Origin: Spirochaetales bacterium
GTDB lineage: Bacteria > Spirochaetota > Spirochaetia > DTKZ01
Assembly: GCA_031274005.1 (NCBI GenBank)
Contig: JAISQU010000146.1
Location: 1 to 13,240, forward strand
DNA length: 13,240 bases
Direction: 5' to 3'
Shown: positions 12,407 through 13,240 of the stretch, piece by piece
Layout: each line of letters begins with the position of its first letter
Numbering within the stretch: position 1 is the first letter of the stretch
The notes under the pieces: model-generated
Told to the model about the DNA's origin: nothing
What the model saw: only the letters and a program-made list of their open reading frames with translations
Database searches by the model: none
Translations under genes and position numbers: made by a program

Positions 12407-13240
12407 ATGAAAATGAAATGCGGTAACCGCATGGGGATACTAAGCGCCGCGATACTGTTTTTACTAACCGGGGGGGCGTTTTTGTCCGCCCAAACCGCCC
12501 CCGGCTGGGTAGGCAATCTGGAAGCGGCGTATCCCGACCGGGACTTTGTCCGGGTTTCCGCATCCGCTCCGTCGCGGGGGGCGGCGGAGAGCGCCGCCAT
12601 GAACGCCCTGGCCCAGGTGTTCAAGACCGATGTGGCGAGCCTGACCCAATCATCCCAGGCATTTGCCCAGGTGTTAAGCGAAACGGCGGGAAAAAAAACC
12701 GTCGCCTTCGACGAAAGCCGGAATTTTGTCCAGGACATTAGCACCTCAACCAACGTGCGGGGGCTTATCGGCGTCCAGACCGATATTTTCCAGGCCTCGG
12801 ACGGAACCGTTTATGTGGCCGCTCGGATGAACCGCCGTGAGTGCGGCGCCCGCTACCAGGCCATGATCCGGGAGAACGACCGGGTAATCGCCCAACTGTT
12901 GGCGCAAGCCGGGTCTCTTCCCGCCACCTTCGACGCCTACGCCGCCCTCAACTACGCATACAATATCGCCGTTCCCACCGATAACTTTCAGGGCATTTGG
13001 GAAGTGCTGGACAGCCGGGCGGTTTCGCAGAAACCCTCCTATGGAAGCGCGGACGCAATCAAGGTGCTGCTGCAAAACACCGCCCGGGCCATCGTCATTG
13101 CCGTTACCGTAGAAGGCGATTCCGGGGGGCGGATTCTGCGGTCTTTTACGCAGTTTTTCTCGGGCCGGGGCTTCCGAACCACCCGGACGGCCGCCGCCGC
13201 CGTCTACCGCTTTGCCGCGGACCTAACCCTTGAAAGCGCC
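12407..13240 (+). CDS. Exported LPP20-like protein, 3' partial
   Basis: The gene is open to the window's right edge (278 codons, no stop), with AAAAGGAG six bases before the ATG. Residues 1-28 are a signal peptide (ILSAAILFLLTGGAFLSA, cleavage before QTAPGW), with no Cys at the cleavage point, so it is soluble or membrane-associated rather than a lipoprotein. Residues ~33-145 resemble the LPP20 family: PGWVGNLEAAYPDRDFVRVS, then an Ala-rich helix (AAESAAMNALAQVF) and a strand DGTVYVAARMNR. Residues ~150-205 are helical with a QGIWEVLD segment; from ~215 a strand-rich domain begins (IVIAVTVEGD, FFSGRGF). It is probably periplasmic. Family assignment is moderate; the C-terminal domain is unrecognised. 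Confidence 0.7.
   Translation, partial: MKMKCGNRMGILSAAILFLLTGGAFLSAQTAPGWVGNLEAAYPDRDFVRVSASAPSRGAAESAAMNALAQVFKTDVASLTQSSQAFAQVLSETAGKKTVAFDESRNFVQDISTSTNVRGLIGVQTDIFQASDGTVYVAARMNRRECGARYQAMIRENDRVIAQLLAQAGSLPATFDAYAALNYAYNIAVPTDNFQGIWEVLDSRAVSQKPSYGSADAIKVLLQNTARAIVIAVTVEGDSGGRILRSFTQFFSGRGFRTTRTAAAAVYRFAADLTLESA

Overview
The window looks like a spirochaete of the Treponema / Breznakiella type, most likely a gut relative with roughly 50% GC. The reasons are a lipoprotein built from Ig-like modules plus 'FVAVG..GKIATSPDG.NWT' repeats, a VEIPASRRLTIDVP-type antitoxin, and a TPR scaffold beside HDOD and metallo-beta-lactamase (MBL) proteins. The taxonomy is inferred from protein style, not from a marker gene.

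Left edge (1-858): a minus-strand toxin-antitoxin locus. The antitoxin is intact. The PemK/MazF-like toxin that overlaps it by ATGA is cut to 55 residues by a stop. The antitoxin promoter places the transcription start on or next to the ATG, so the mRNA is probably leaderless.

859-3558 (+): a 751-aa surface lipoprotein with four beta-sandwich-like modules and a seven-repeat C-terminal domain, probably a beta-propeller. A hairpin follows, then a 128-aa protein of unknown function, then a good intrinsic terminator.

3650-10309 (+): a compact four-gene operon. It encodes an exported LamG + fibronectin-III protein (8-bp overlap with the next gene), a 1123-aa TPR protein with a Pro/Gln-rich linker and eleven 12-residue acidic repeats (ATGA overlap), an HDOD signalling protein (no gap) and an MBL-fold phosphodiesterase/RNase-Z-like hydrolase. 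The tight coupling suggests one signalling or envelope-associated assembly.

10310-11837: an accessory, hairpin-rich stretch. It holds a minus-strand NYN-domain putative RNase that seems C-terminally short, a REP-like palindrome, a possible 21-aa ORF, a candidate ~100-nt structured RNA with its own consensus promoter and strong terminator, and a ~240-bp element with imperfect terminal inverted repeats.

11838-13240 (+): a 60-aa protein whose promoter and ribosome-binding site are enclosed in a perfect two-tier dyad, a 76-aa TM2-like membrane protein, and an exported LPP20-like protein running off the right edge. The 3' ends of the first two genes share a diverged direct repeat, pointing to a local duplication or insertion.
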